This document shows positions 53,625 through 60,840 of a stretch of 64,000 nt of DNA, piece after piece. The translations under genes were made by a program, and so were the position numbers. The notes under the pieces were generated by a model. The model worked only from the letters and a program-made list of their open reading frames with translations, was not told where the DNA came from and did not search any database. The stretch is from positions 4,030,001-4,094,000 of the forward strand of contig NZ_LT629696.1 in assembly GCF_900100265.1 (NCBI RefSeq), given 5' to 3'. Position 1 is the stretch's first letter, and each line of letters begins with the position of its first letter. Origin of the DNA: Leifsonia sp. 466MF (GTDB lineage Bacteria > Actinomycetota > Actinomycetes > Actinomycetales > Microbacteriaceae).

Positions 53625-54412
53625 CCGACCTCCCCGGTGCGCTCCCGCACCCCGACTTCAGCCTCCCCGTCCGCGGAGGAGCGTACCGGCGCCCCGATGC
53701 GGAGACGATCGCCGGGTTCGACACGATCACCTCGGCGACAGCCTGCGCCAAGCTGCACGGGATGGGCATCACGCGTTCGTACGTCGACGGCCCGGTGCCG
53801 CTGAATCCAGGGCAGCGGGTCGTGGGGTCCGCCATCACGCTCCAGTTCATGCCGCAGCGCGAAGATCTCGCCTCCGGTCTCGGACAGGAGTACGTCGAGC
53901 GCCACACCGCGCTCTGGGCAGTGCTGGAGCAGGTGAAGCCGGGCGACGTGCTCGTCATCCAGGCCTACGGCAGCCGCTTCTCCGGCTGCATCGGCGACAT
54001 CCTCGCCCGGTATTTCCTCCGCAAGGGCGGCGCCGGGATCGTCGTCGACGGCCGCATCCGTGACGCCGGCCGTATCCGGGAGCTGGGGCTGCCGGTCTGG
54101 TCGACGGGTACGACCCCGCACTACGCCTCGCAGACGGAGCTGTTCCCCTGGGCGTACGACGTGCCGGTCGCGGTGGGCGGCGCCCTCTGCATGCCGGGCG
54201 ATGTGGTCATCGCCGACGACGACGGGCCGGTGATCGTGCCGCAGGCGATGTCGGGCGATGTGATCGAGGCCGCCCGCGACCACGAGGAGTGGGAGACCTT
54301 CAGTCGTCATCGTCTCGACGAGGGCGCACGGCTGAGCGACTACTACCCGCTCACGCCGGACACGCGACAGGAGTACGAGCAGTGGCGTTCCGCGCAGCCT
54401 TTGGCCCTCTGA
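53621..54412 (+). CDS. RraA/HMG aldolase-family protein
   Basis: A 263-residue protein of the RraA-like fold. The core shows TSATACAKLHGMG, GDVLVIQAYGSRFSGCIGDILARYFLRKGGAGIVVDGRIRDAGRI (Arg and Asp of the divalent-metal pyruvate site) and MPGDVVIADDDGPVIVPQ. Relatives are 4-hydroxy-4-methyl-2-oxoglutarate aldolases and sugar-acid aldolases or dehydratases; an RNase-regulator role is unlikely here. The ATG overlaps the upstream stop by 4 bp. A final cleavage of a 2-keto acid in the sugar pathway is a reasonable inference. Confidence 0.82.
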   Translation: MTDLPGALPHPDFSLPVRGGAYRRPDAETIAGFDTITSATACAKLHGMGITRSYVDGPVPLNPGQRVVGSAITLQFMPQREDLASGLGQEYVERHTALWAVLEQVKPGDVLVIQAYGSRFSGCIGDILARYFLRKGGAGIVVDGRIRDAGRIRELGLPVWSTGTTPHYASQTELFPWAYDVPVAVGGALCMPGDVVIADDDGPVIVPQAMSGDVIEAARDHEEWETFSRHRLDEGARLSDYYPLTPDTRQEYEQWRSAQPLAL

Positions 54413-55323
54413 CCGCGACGCCGGGCGCCTCCCGCACCTTCGGGCTGGGCTGTGCGCCGATCGGCAACCTGTACCGGGATGTGGCCGACGAGGACGCGTC
54501 GGCGACGGTCCACGCCGCGCTCGACCACGGCATCCGGTTCTTCGACACCGCGCCGCACTACGGCGCCGGCGCGAGCGAGCTGCGCCTGGGGAGAGCGCTG
54601 CGGGGCGTGGACAGGGACACTGTCGCGATCGCGACCAAGGTCGGCCGCCGCATCGTCGACGCTGCGGGCGCGGCGGTCCCGGTCGGCGCGACGGGCGTGG
54701 ACACTGTCGGCGACCTCAGCGCGGACGGGGTCCTCCGAAGTGTCGAGGGCAGCCTGGAACGCCTCGGCACGGACCGCATCGACCTTCTCCACCTCCACGA
54801 CCCTGTCGACATCGACGAGGCGCTGCGCGTCACGATCCCGGCGATGGTCGCGCTGCGGGAGGAAGGCGTGGTCCGCGCGATCGGAGCCGGGATGGTGTGG
54901 CCGGATCCGCTCACCCGGCTGGTCCGCGAGGCGGGACTCGACGTCGTGATGATCGCCGGGCGCATCACGCTGCTGGACCGAACCGCCGAGACCGAACTGC
55001 TCCCCGCAGCGGTCGAGCGCGGTGTCGGCGTCATCGCCGCCGGCGTCTTCAACTCGGGCATCCTCGCCGACCCGGCGGGAAGTCCGTTCTTCGACTACCG
55101 GGAGGCGAGCACCGAGCTGCGCGGCCGTGCGCTCCGGCTGCAGGAGGTCTGCCGGGACCATGGTGTCGCGCTCGCCGACGCGGCGGCGCGCTATCCACTG
55201 CGCCGGCCCGGCGTCGAGGGTGTCGTCATCGGAGCGCGGACGCCGGAGGAGGTCGCCGCGTTCGCGCGGGCCGAGACGACGCCGCTGCCGGAGGGTCTGT
55301 GGGCGGCGCTGGAAGCGGTGTGA
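54382..55323 (+). CDS. Aldo/keto reductase, L-fucose/D-threo-aldose 1-dehydrogenase-like
   Basis: A 313-residue AKR resembling fucose dehydrogenases: FGLGCAPIGNLYRDVADEDASATVHAALDHGIRFFDTAPHYGAGASELRLGRAL contains Asp and Tyr, IATKVGRRI the Lys and LLHLHDPVD the His. These enzymes oxidise L-fucose or related aldoses at C1 to the lactone with NAD(P)+. GTG at 54382 is chosen for CAGGAG upstream, giving a 31-bp overlap with the RraA gene. The lactonase-like gene follows directly. Confidence 0.87.
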   Translation: MAFRAAFGPLTATPGASRTFGLGCAPIGNLYRDVADEDASATVHAALDHGIRFFDTAPHYGAGASELRLGRALRGVDRDTVAIATKVGRRIVDAAGAAVPVGATGVDTVGDLSADGVLRSVEGSLERLGTDRIDLLHLHDPVDIDEALRVTIPAMVALREEGVVRAIGAGMVWPDPLTRLVREAGLDVVMIAGRITLLDRTAETELLPAAVERGVGVIAAGVFNSGILADPAGSPFFDYREASTELRGRALRLQEVCRDHGVALADAAARYPLRRPGVEGVVIGARTPEEVAAFARAETTPLPEGLWAALEAV

Positions 55324-56177
55324 GCGCGGCCGGCCATGCCGTCGACGCGCACGTCCACCTCTGGGACACGGGGCGGTTCGCCCTCGCCTGGTTCCGGCCG
55401 GAGCTCGGCCTGCCGGTCGTCGCCCGCATCGACGACCTCGCGGAGAATGCCTGGGGCGGCGTGACGCCGGTCGGGCCGATCCGGGGCGCCATCGCTGTCC
55501 AGGCGGCCGACACCGCGGAGGAGGTGCGCTGGTTGACCGCGCTGCGGCATCCTCTCCTCACCGGGGTGGTGCTGCAGTACGACCCGGTGCTCGCGCCTGG
55601 TTCGAGGCCGCCGGCCGCCGACGGCGCCGGTACCGTCCGGGGCGTCCGCGTCGCGGTGCCCGGGCGGCGTGCGGATCTGTCGGATGTCGCCGGGCTCGAT
55701 GCGCTCTGCGACGGGACCGCGGCGGCCGGCGAGGTGGTCGAGTTCCTCGTGCGGCCCGAGCAGCTCCCCGCCGTGGCGGCGCTCGCCGCACGGCATCCGA
55801 CGGCGACGTTCGTGGTCTGTCACCTCGGGCTGGGTGCGGGCGATCCCGACGAGAGCTGGACCCGTGCGGTCTCCGAGGCGGCGGCCCGGCCGAATGTCGC
55901 GGCCAAGGTCTCGGGTGTCGTCACGGCTTCCGCCGCCTCGGTAGACGACGAGGACCCGGCCGGGGATTCCGGCCGGAGACTGCGTCGTGTTCTGCAGGTC
56001 GCGGTCGACGCCTTCGGAGCGCACCGCCTGCTCTTCGGCAGCGACTGGCCGATGTCCGCTCGCATCGTTCCCTACCACCAGATCGTCGCGCGGACGGCCG
56101 CAGCACTCCCGCCGCTCGGGGCCGCGGGGGATGCGGCGTTCTGGGGCGGGACGGCGCGAGAGCTCTACCGGCTCTGA
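55320..56177 (+). CDS. Amidohydrolase, L-fuconolactonase-like
   Basis: A 285-residue amidohydrolase 2 (COG3618) protein: VDAHVHLWDTGRFALAW (metal His-x-His), FVVCHLGLG (His), RLLFGSDWPMSAR (Asp). The N-terminal wording is close to known fuconolactonases. It would hydrolyse the lactone made by the preceding aldose dehydrogenase. The GTG start overlaps that gene by 4 bp. The stop codon lies in the first unit of a 16-bp tandem repeat. Confidence 0.86.
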   Translation: MSAAGHAVDAHVHLWDTGRFALAWFRPELGLPVVARIDDLAENAWGGVTPVGPIRGAIAVQAADTAEEVRWLTALRHPLLTGVVLQYDPVLAPGSRPPAADGAGTVRGVRVAVPGRRADLSDVAGLDALCDGTAAAGEVVEFLVRPEQLPAVAALAARHPTATFVVCHLGLGAGDPDESWTRAVSEAAARPNVAAKVSGVVTASAASVDDEDPAGDSGRRLRRVLQVAVDAFGAHRLLFGSDWPMSARIVPYHQIVARTAAALPPLGAAGDAAFWGGTARELYRL

Positions 56178-56225
56178 GTTCTACCGGCTCTGAGTTCTAC
56201 CGGCTCTGAGTTCTACCGGCTCTGA
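56165..56225. repeat. 16-bp tandem repeat, 3.8 copies, spanning two gene ends
   Basis: CTACCGGCTCTGAGTT is repeated at 56165-56180, 56181-56196, 56197-56212 and (13 bases) 56213-56225 without mismatch. Copy 1 holds the amidohydrolase stop codon (TGA 56175-56177), and copy 4 holds the stop codon (CTA at 56213-56215 on +) of the convergent GntR gene. It is a recent slippage array and could vary between strains. Confidence 0.92.
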
Positions 56226-56890
56226 TCCGTCGGCGGGTCCTCGAGGAGGGTGCCCGCCGCGTGCGCGCGGAACAGAGCGGATGCGGCGGCCGGGTCGTCG
56301 CCGTCCAGCCGATCCAGCAGGCTGCGATGCCAGTCGGCGACCTCGTGCCAGTCGCCCTCGAAGCTCGGGTCGCCCAGCACGTGCATCGAGCGCAGTCCCG
56401 GCTCGATGATGTCCCACATCCGAGGGAGATAGCTGTTGCCGCTGGCCTCGACGACCGAGCGGTGGAAGGTGAAGTCGAGCTCGCGGAAGGCGTCCAGGTC
56501 GCCGGAGTCCGCTGCGGCGTGCATCTGCTGGATGAGGTCGGCGAGGCGGGCGTGGACGGCCGGGGACAGGGTGCCGCAGGCGAGGCGCCCGGCGATGGCC
56601 TCCAGCTCCGCCCGCGCGGCCCTGGCCTGCATGAACTCCTCCTCGGAGTAGCTCGCGACGAAGTTGCCGAGATGACGCACGTGCGACACCAGCCCCTCGT
56701 GCGCGAGCTGCTTGAGGGCCTCGCGCACCGGCGCCTGGCTGACCTGCATGCGCTTGGCGAGCTGCGACTCCACCAGCTGCTCGCCCGGCGGCAGCGTCCC
56801 CTCCTTGATCATGGTCTTCATCAGTTCGTAGATCTGATCCGAGAGGAGCCCGCGCTTGAGGCCCGCGAGGGAGGTGAAGGGGTCGGTCAT
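56213..56890 (-). CDS. FadR-type GntR regulator (FCD domain)
   Basis: A 225-residue regulator. N-terminal winged helix LSDQIYELMKTMIKEGTLPPGEQLVESQLAKRMQVSQAPVREALKQLAHEGLV. The C-terminal FCD domain has RELDFTFHRSVVEASGN and the metal/ligand His residues (DWHRSLLDRL). FCD regulators sense organic acids, often sugar acids. It overlaps the SGNH gene by 4 bp, and the shared 12-bp element in front of that gene makes it the leading candidate for the regulon's repressor. Confidence 0.92.
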   Translation of the reverse strand: MTDPFTSLAGLKRGLLSDQIYELMKTMIKEGTLPPGEQLVESQLAKRMQVSQAPVREALKQLAHEGLVSHVRHLGNFVASYSEEEFMQARAARAELEAIAGRLACGTLSPAVHARLADLIQQMHAAADSGDLDAFRELDFTFHRSVVEASGNSYLPRMWDIIEPGLRSMHVLGDPSFEGDWHEVADWHRSLLDRLDGDDPAAASALFRAHAAGTLLEDPPTDQSR

Positions 56891-57519
56891 CGGTGGGCCT
56901 CCGCCCCAGCGACAATGGTCGAGACGTCCGCGGCGGCGGCGAGCCAGGCCTCCGCGATGATCCGCGACCCGGTCGGCGTGGGGTGGACGCCGTCGGGGAC
57001 GACGGCCTCCGTTCCCAGTTCGGCCGCCGCACGCGTCATCGTCTCGTGCAGCGGCACCAGGCGCGCCCCGGTCTCGCCGGCCAGCCGGGTGACCACGGCG
57101 CGCTTCGCGTCCAGGTCATCGAGCCACGCGCGCTGCTCGTCGCGGACCGGGACGAAGTACGGCTCGACGAGCAGCAGCGATTCCGCCCGCACGGATCGCA
57201 GGAGCCGTCGGTAGGTCGCTTCGAAGGCTTCCGCGCTGGTCGGGTCATCGCTGTCGAAACGCCGCCACATGTCGTTCACACCGACGTAGACGGTGAGGAC
57301 GTCGGGGTGCTCGGCCAGCACCTCGTCGTCCCACCGCCGCTCCAGGTCCACGGCCCGATCTCCGGCGATCCCCCGGTTGATCACGGTGGCATCGGCCCCC
57401 TGCGCCGTGAGTTCCTCCGCGATCATCGCCACGTAGCCGTCGCCGAGCGACCGGCCGTCGGAGCGGTCGCGCCCCGCGTCCGTGATCGAGTCGCCCGCGA
57501 AGACCAGTCGTTGCGTCAT
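56887..57519 (-). CDS. SGNH/GDSL-family hydrolase
   Basis: A 210-residue esterase-fold protein: LVFAGDSITDAG (block I Ser), NRGIAGDRAVDL (block II Gly), VYVGVNDMWRR (block III Asn) and VPDGVHPTPTGS (block V Asp and His). No signal peptide, so it is intracellular. In a glycan locus a carbohydrate O-deacetylase is likely. ATG at 57519 is chosen; the longer frame to 57564 would cover the regulatory element. It is first gene of the operon with the GntR gene. Confidence 0.9.
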   Translation of the reverse strand: MTQRLVFAGDSITDAGRDRSDGRSLGDGYVAMIAEELTAQGADATVINRGIAGDRAVDLERRWDDEVLAEHPDVLTVYVGVNDMWRRFDSDDPTSAEAFEATYRRLLRSVRAESLLLVEPYFVPVRDEQRAWLDDLDAKRAVVTRLAGETGARLVPLHETMTRAAAELGTEAVVPDGVHPTPTGSRIIAEAWLAAAADVSTIVAGAEAHR

Positions 57520-57563
57520 GTCGTCCCTTCGATCGGCGCGCGGCTGTGCGCGCTCGATCAGCA

Positions 57564-57575
57564 TAATCGATAATC
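57564..57575 (-). promoter_or_regulatory. Regulon element, copy 2 (upstream of SGNH-GntR operon)
   Basis: GATTATCGATTA on the - strand (TAATCGATAATC on +), followed by the same AT/CG pattern as copy 1. It lies 44 bp upstream of the start codon, nearly the same spacing as copy 1 (46 bp). Presence before its own gene suggests autoregulation by the GntR protein. Confidence 0.8.
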
Positions 57576-57608
57576 GCTGGATCCGCGTGGAGGCCTGCGC
57601 GAACCTGA

Positions 57609-57641
57609 GAGCGGGGGCCCGACGATGCGCGACCCCCGCTC
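57609..57641 (-). terminator. Terminator hairpin after the beta-helix gene
   Basis: GAGCGGGGG (57609-57617) pairs with CCCCCGCTC (57633-57641) across a 15-base loop, just past the stop codon of the leftward gene. There is no T tract. Confidence 0.5.
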
Positions 57642-57651
57642 CGGCGTCGGC

Positions 57652-59658
57652 TCAGGGGCGTGCGCCCGCCGTCCAGGGCGCTGCGCCGTACTGGAAGGCC
57701 CCCAGGCTCGGCGTCGGATCGGTCGATCCGTCGTTCACGCCGGGCAGCGGGATCGCCGCATTGCGCGCGGGCGAGGCGGCCTGCAGCCGGTAGTCGTGCG
57801 CCGCGGCATCCACGAACAGCGGATCGCCGTCGATGAGGTTGTTCGACAGCACGAGACCGCCGTCCGTCGCCCCGGCGAGACCGGTGATCGGACCGATGTT
57901 GTTGTAGATCTTCGTCCCGGTCGACTGGCCCGCCTCCTTCACGTAGAAGAGCGTCATCCCGCCGGTGTTGTTGTAGAGGAGATTGTCGTGGGACCCGGTG
58001 CCCAGGCCGTTCAGCTCCACGGTCCCCTCGTGGTTGCCCCATCCGACGTTGTTGTCGACCTGGAGGTCGCTCATCCCGTTGTCGGCGTAGATGCCCGAGA
58101 TCCCGAACGGGTACACGCCGCCCGGGCGGGGATCCGGATCGTGGAGGACATTGTGGTCGATGCGGGTGCCTTCCATGTGCGACGAGCAGCACGAGTAGAT
58201 CGCCGCCGTGTCGACGCTCAGCGTGGCGTGGCCGGAGATGTCGTTGTACGCGATGCGATCGGGTCCGGCGGTGGTCCCGGCGACGCCGTTCCACTGCAGG
58301 TTGATGCCGCTCCGGCCGGTCCGGGCCATCGTGTTGTGGGTCACCGTCTGGCTGTGGCCCTGAACGGCGACCGCGGCGGCGTAGGTCCCGGCGTAGTCCA
58401 CGTCCGTGATCACGTTGTCGATCGCGGTGTTCCCGTACCCTCCCAAGGACACGCCGTTGCCTGCGCTGTACTGCAGACGGCTGTTCTTGATCGTGTTGCC
58501 GGTGCCCTTCAGCACGATTCCGCTCGTGGTCACGCCACGTGTCACGTTCGACCCGCAGTCCGTCGCGCCCTGTGTCACGTCCCAGTAGTGGCTGAGGTAT
58601 TTCCCGTCGATGCCGTCCAGCACCACTCCCGTGCTGGTATCCCCAGTGCGGATCGTCGCGCCGAACAGCCCGATGCCGGCGACATGGACGTTGCTGACGG
58701 CGGAGAGGTCGAACGCCAGGTCGCGGACCTTGGCCTCGATGCGGTGCCCGTTCGGGTCGTCGTCGCTGTACAGGTAGAGGCGCTTGGCCTGGGCGTCGTA
58801 GAAGTACGATCCGGGATGCCCGAGCTCGCCGATCTTGCCGGAGAGGCGGAACCAGGTGTCCGTCGGCACGACCTTGTGAACGCACGGCGGGGCGGTCGTC
58901 AGCGTGACGGAGCCGACGGTCGAGCTCGCGACCGTGCCTGTCGCCGTCACGTACCAATACGACGTGAGCGCGCGCGCTCCGTTCCAGTAGCCGGCCGGGC
59001 GGGTCAGCGTGGAGTCGACGATGGTCGCATCGGCGGTGCCCGCGTCCGCACGCTCCACCACCGGGTCGAGCAGGTCAGACCCGGGGAACGGGTACGACGC
59101 CTCGATGTCCATCGTGCCGTCGGTGAACACCTGGGCCTCCCCGCCGGCGTCTCCGAGGTCGGCGGCGACGCTGTAGACCTTGCCTGCCGCGACCGCCTGG
59201 CTGAACAGGGAGTTCGCCGCGAACGGGTCGGTGGCGACCACCGCATCCAGCTGTGCCTGGTCGACCGGCGCGAATCCGGTGAGCTGCTCGGCGCCGCTGA
59301 CCACGACGTTCGCACCGGGCGCCGCCGCGAACGTGATGGGCTGGCTGCCCGTTCCCGAACGCGGGGGCGTGACCGTCTCCTCGTAGGTGCCCGATTGGAT
59401 CACGCACGTGTCGCCGGGCTGCGCCTGGTCCGCGCATTCCTGGATGCTGGGCAGCGGCGTCTGCAGCGATCGTCCGTTGCCGACGCGCGCGGCGCCCTCG
59501 GAGACGTACAGGGTCTTGCCGTGGCCGGGATGGTGTCCTGGTGGGGGAGCCGCCGCAGCGGGAGTGGCTGCGGTGATGGCCAGTGCGAGGACGGCTGCGG
59601 CTCCGGCGCCGGCGAGACCGGCGCTCCGCGAGCGGGCACGAGTGAATCCGAGCATCAT
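57652..59658 (-). CDS. Secreted right-handed parallel beta-helix protein (putative polysaccharide-active)
   Basis: A 668-residue exported protein. The signal peptide ends about ATPAAAA (residue 37). A beta-helix opening follows (KTLYVSEGA...PSIQECADQAQPGDTCVIQSGTYEETV), then a long series of Asn/Gly-rich rungs (GIVLKGTGNTIKNSRLQYSAGNGVSLGGYGNTAIDNVITDV; GISGIYADNGMSDLQVDNNVGWGNHEGTVELNG). The fold is that of pectate lyase-like and other glycan-active enzymes; no family-specific catalytic residues could be fixed. It probably makes the oligosaccharides imported by the CUT1 system. Copy 3 of the regulon element precedes it. Confidence 0.82.
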   Translation of the reverse strand: MMLGFTRARSRSAGLAGAGAAAVLALAITAATPAAAAPPPGHHPGHGKTLYVSEGAARVGNGRSLQTPLPSIQECADQAQPGDTCVIQSGTYEETVTPPRSGTGSQPITFAAAPGANVVVSGAEQLTGFAPVDQAQLDAVVATDPFAANSLFSQAVAAGKVYSVAADLGDAGGEAQVFTDGTMDIEASYPFPGSDLLDPVVERADAGTADATIVDSTLTRPAGYWNGARALTSYWYVTATGTVASSTVGSVTLTTAPPCVHKVVPTDTWFRLSGKIGELGHPGSYFYDAQAKRLYLYSDDDPNGHRIEAKVRDLAFDLSAVSNVHVAGIGLFGATIRTGDTSTGVVLDGIDGKYLSHYWDVTQGATDCGSNVTRGVTTSGIVLKGTGNTIKNSRLQYSAGNGVSLGGYGNTAIDNVITDVDYAGTYAAAVAVQGHSQTVTHNTMARTGRSGINLQWNGVAGTTAGPDRIAYNDISGHATLSVDTAAIYSCCSSHMEGTRIDHNVLHDPDPRPGGVYPFGISGIYADNGMSDLQVDNNVGWGNHEGTVELNGLGTGSHDNLLYNNTGGMTLFYVKEAGQSTGTKIYNNIGPITGLAGATDGGLVLSNNLIDGDPLFVDAAAHDYRLQAASPARNAAIPLPGVNDGSTDPTPSLGAFQYGAAPWTAGARP

Positions 59659-59677
59659 TGCTCCAATCGATAGTGAG

Positions 59678-59689
59678 TAATCGATAATC
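59678..59689 (-). promoter_or_regulatory. Regulon element, copy 3 (upstream of beta-helix gene)
   Basis: The same 12-mer, GATTATCGATTA on the - strand, lies 19 bp before the start codon, closer than in copies 1 and 2. A related ATCGAT step at 59665-59670 may add a second half-site. Confidence 0.78.
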
Positions 59690-59727
59690 TAGGATTCAGC
59701 TTCTCTGCCGTCAAGGCGTCCCCTGAG

Positions 59728-60840
59728 TCAGTCCGTCTCGACGTCGACGATCGATGCGGGGAGGGAGGACTCCCGCACACGCAACTCCGGCCCGAGCTTC
59801 ACGCGGTGTGCCGGCCGCCCCGGGCCGCCTTCCAACCGTGCGATCAGGAGGTCCACGGCCTCGCGCCCGACGAACTCTTTAGGCGGCCGGACGGCGCTGA
59901 GGGGCGGATCGCCGAAACGGGCCACCTCGTCGTCGTAGGCGACGATCGCGAGATCGTGGGGCACCCGCACGTCGCGGTCGATCGCGTGCTGCTCCAGGGC
60001 GATCGCCTGCGGATCGGGGAGGACGACGACCGCGGTTGTGCCGGTGCTGCGGATGACCTCGAGCGCTTCGTCCAAAGCCCGCTCCCGGCCCGGAACATCG
60101 AAACGGATGCCATCGATCCTCGCGACATCGCGGGGCAGGCCGAGCGACTCCAGCGCTGACCGCCAGCCGAGGCGGACGTAGCGACCGGTCGGCGTCCCGC
60201 TCTCGGTGAGCAGGCCGATGCGCGTGTGGCCGGCCTCGTGAAGGTGCCGCACCGCCAGGGCCGCACCCGCCGCGTGGTCGGAGGAGACGCTGTCCAGCCG
60301 CCCGGCCGCCGCGTTGGACACTCGGCGCTCCGCGAGCACGACGGGGACCGGCAGGGTGTCGAGCCACCTCAGGACCTCCATCGCATCCGCACCGGTGGTG
60401 TCCGGGGCGACGATGAGTCCGTGCAATCCCGGTGCCGTGAGCAGCGCCTCGATCTGCCGACGGGTGTCCCGAGCATCGTAAGTGGATGCCCGCAGCAGCA
60501 GCGAGGCGCGCCGCTGCGCCGCCTGGGCACGCGCGCCGTTGACGACGGCCGGCCAGTAGTAGTCGAGGGAGGGCACCACCATGCCGATCGTGTATTTCGC
60601 CGGCATCGGCGCGACGGACGAGCGCGGTCCGGCGTCCAGGGCGCTGCGCAGGGTCGCACCGCCGTGCACCCGGGTCACCAATCCCTGCTGCGCGAGCGTG
60701 TTGATGTCGCGGCGCACGGTCAGCTCGCTGACGCCGAGCTGACCGGCGAGGACGCTGACGCTCACGGCGCCCCGCGCGCGGAGTTCGTCCAGGATCCGCT
60801 CGCGTCGCTGGATGGCGTACAGGGGCTCCCGGCGGGTCAT
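59728..60840 (-). CDS. Hybrid regulator: DeoR-type HTH with LacI-type sensor domain
   Basis: A 370-residue transcription factor. The N terminus is a DeoR-type winged helix (RRERILDELRARGAVSVSVLAGQLGVSELTVRRDINTLAQQGLVTRVHGGATL). The rest (about residues 90-370) is a periplasmic-binding-like sugar sensor as in LacI/GalR (TIGMVVPSLDYYWPAVVNGARAQAA, VVVLPDPQAIALEQHAIDRDVRVPHDLAIVAYDDEVARFGDPPLSAVRPPKEFVGREAVDLL). ATG at 60840 overlaps the heparinase-like gene stop by 4 bp. It probably governs that operon. Confidence 0.88.
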   Translation of the reverse strand: MTRREPLYAIQRRERILDELRARGAVSVSVLAGQLGVSELTVRRDINTLAQQGLVTRVHGGATLRSALDAGPRSSVAPMPAKYTIGMVVPSLDYYWPAVVNGARAQAAQRRASLLLRASTYDARDTRRQIEALLTAPGLHGLIVAPDTTGADAMEVLRWLDTLPVPVVLAERRVSNAAAGRLDSVSSDHAAGAALAVRHLHEAGHTRIGLLTESGTPTGRYVRLGWRSALESLGLPRDVARIDGIRFDVPGRERALDEALEVIRSTGTTAVVVLPDPQAIALEQHAIDRDVRVPHDLAIVAYDDEVARFGDPPLSAVRPPKEFVGREAVDLLIARLEGGPGRPAHRVKLGPELRVRESSLPASIVDVETD

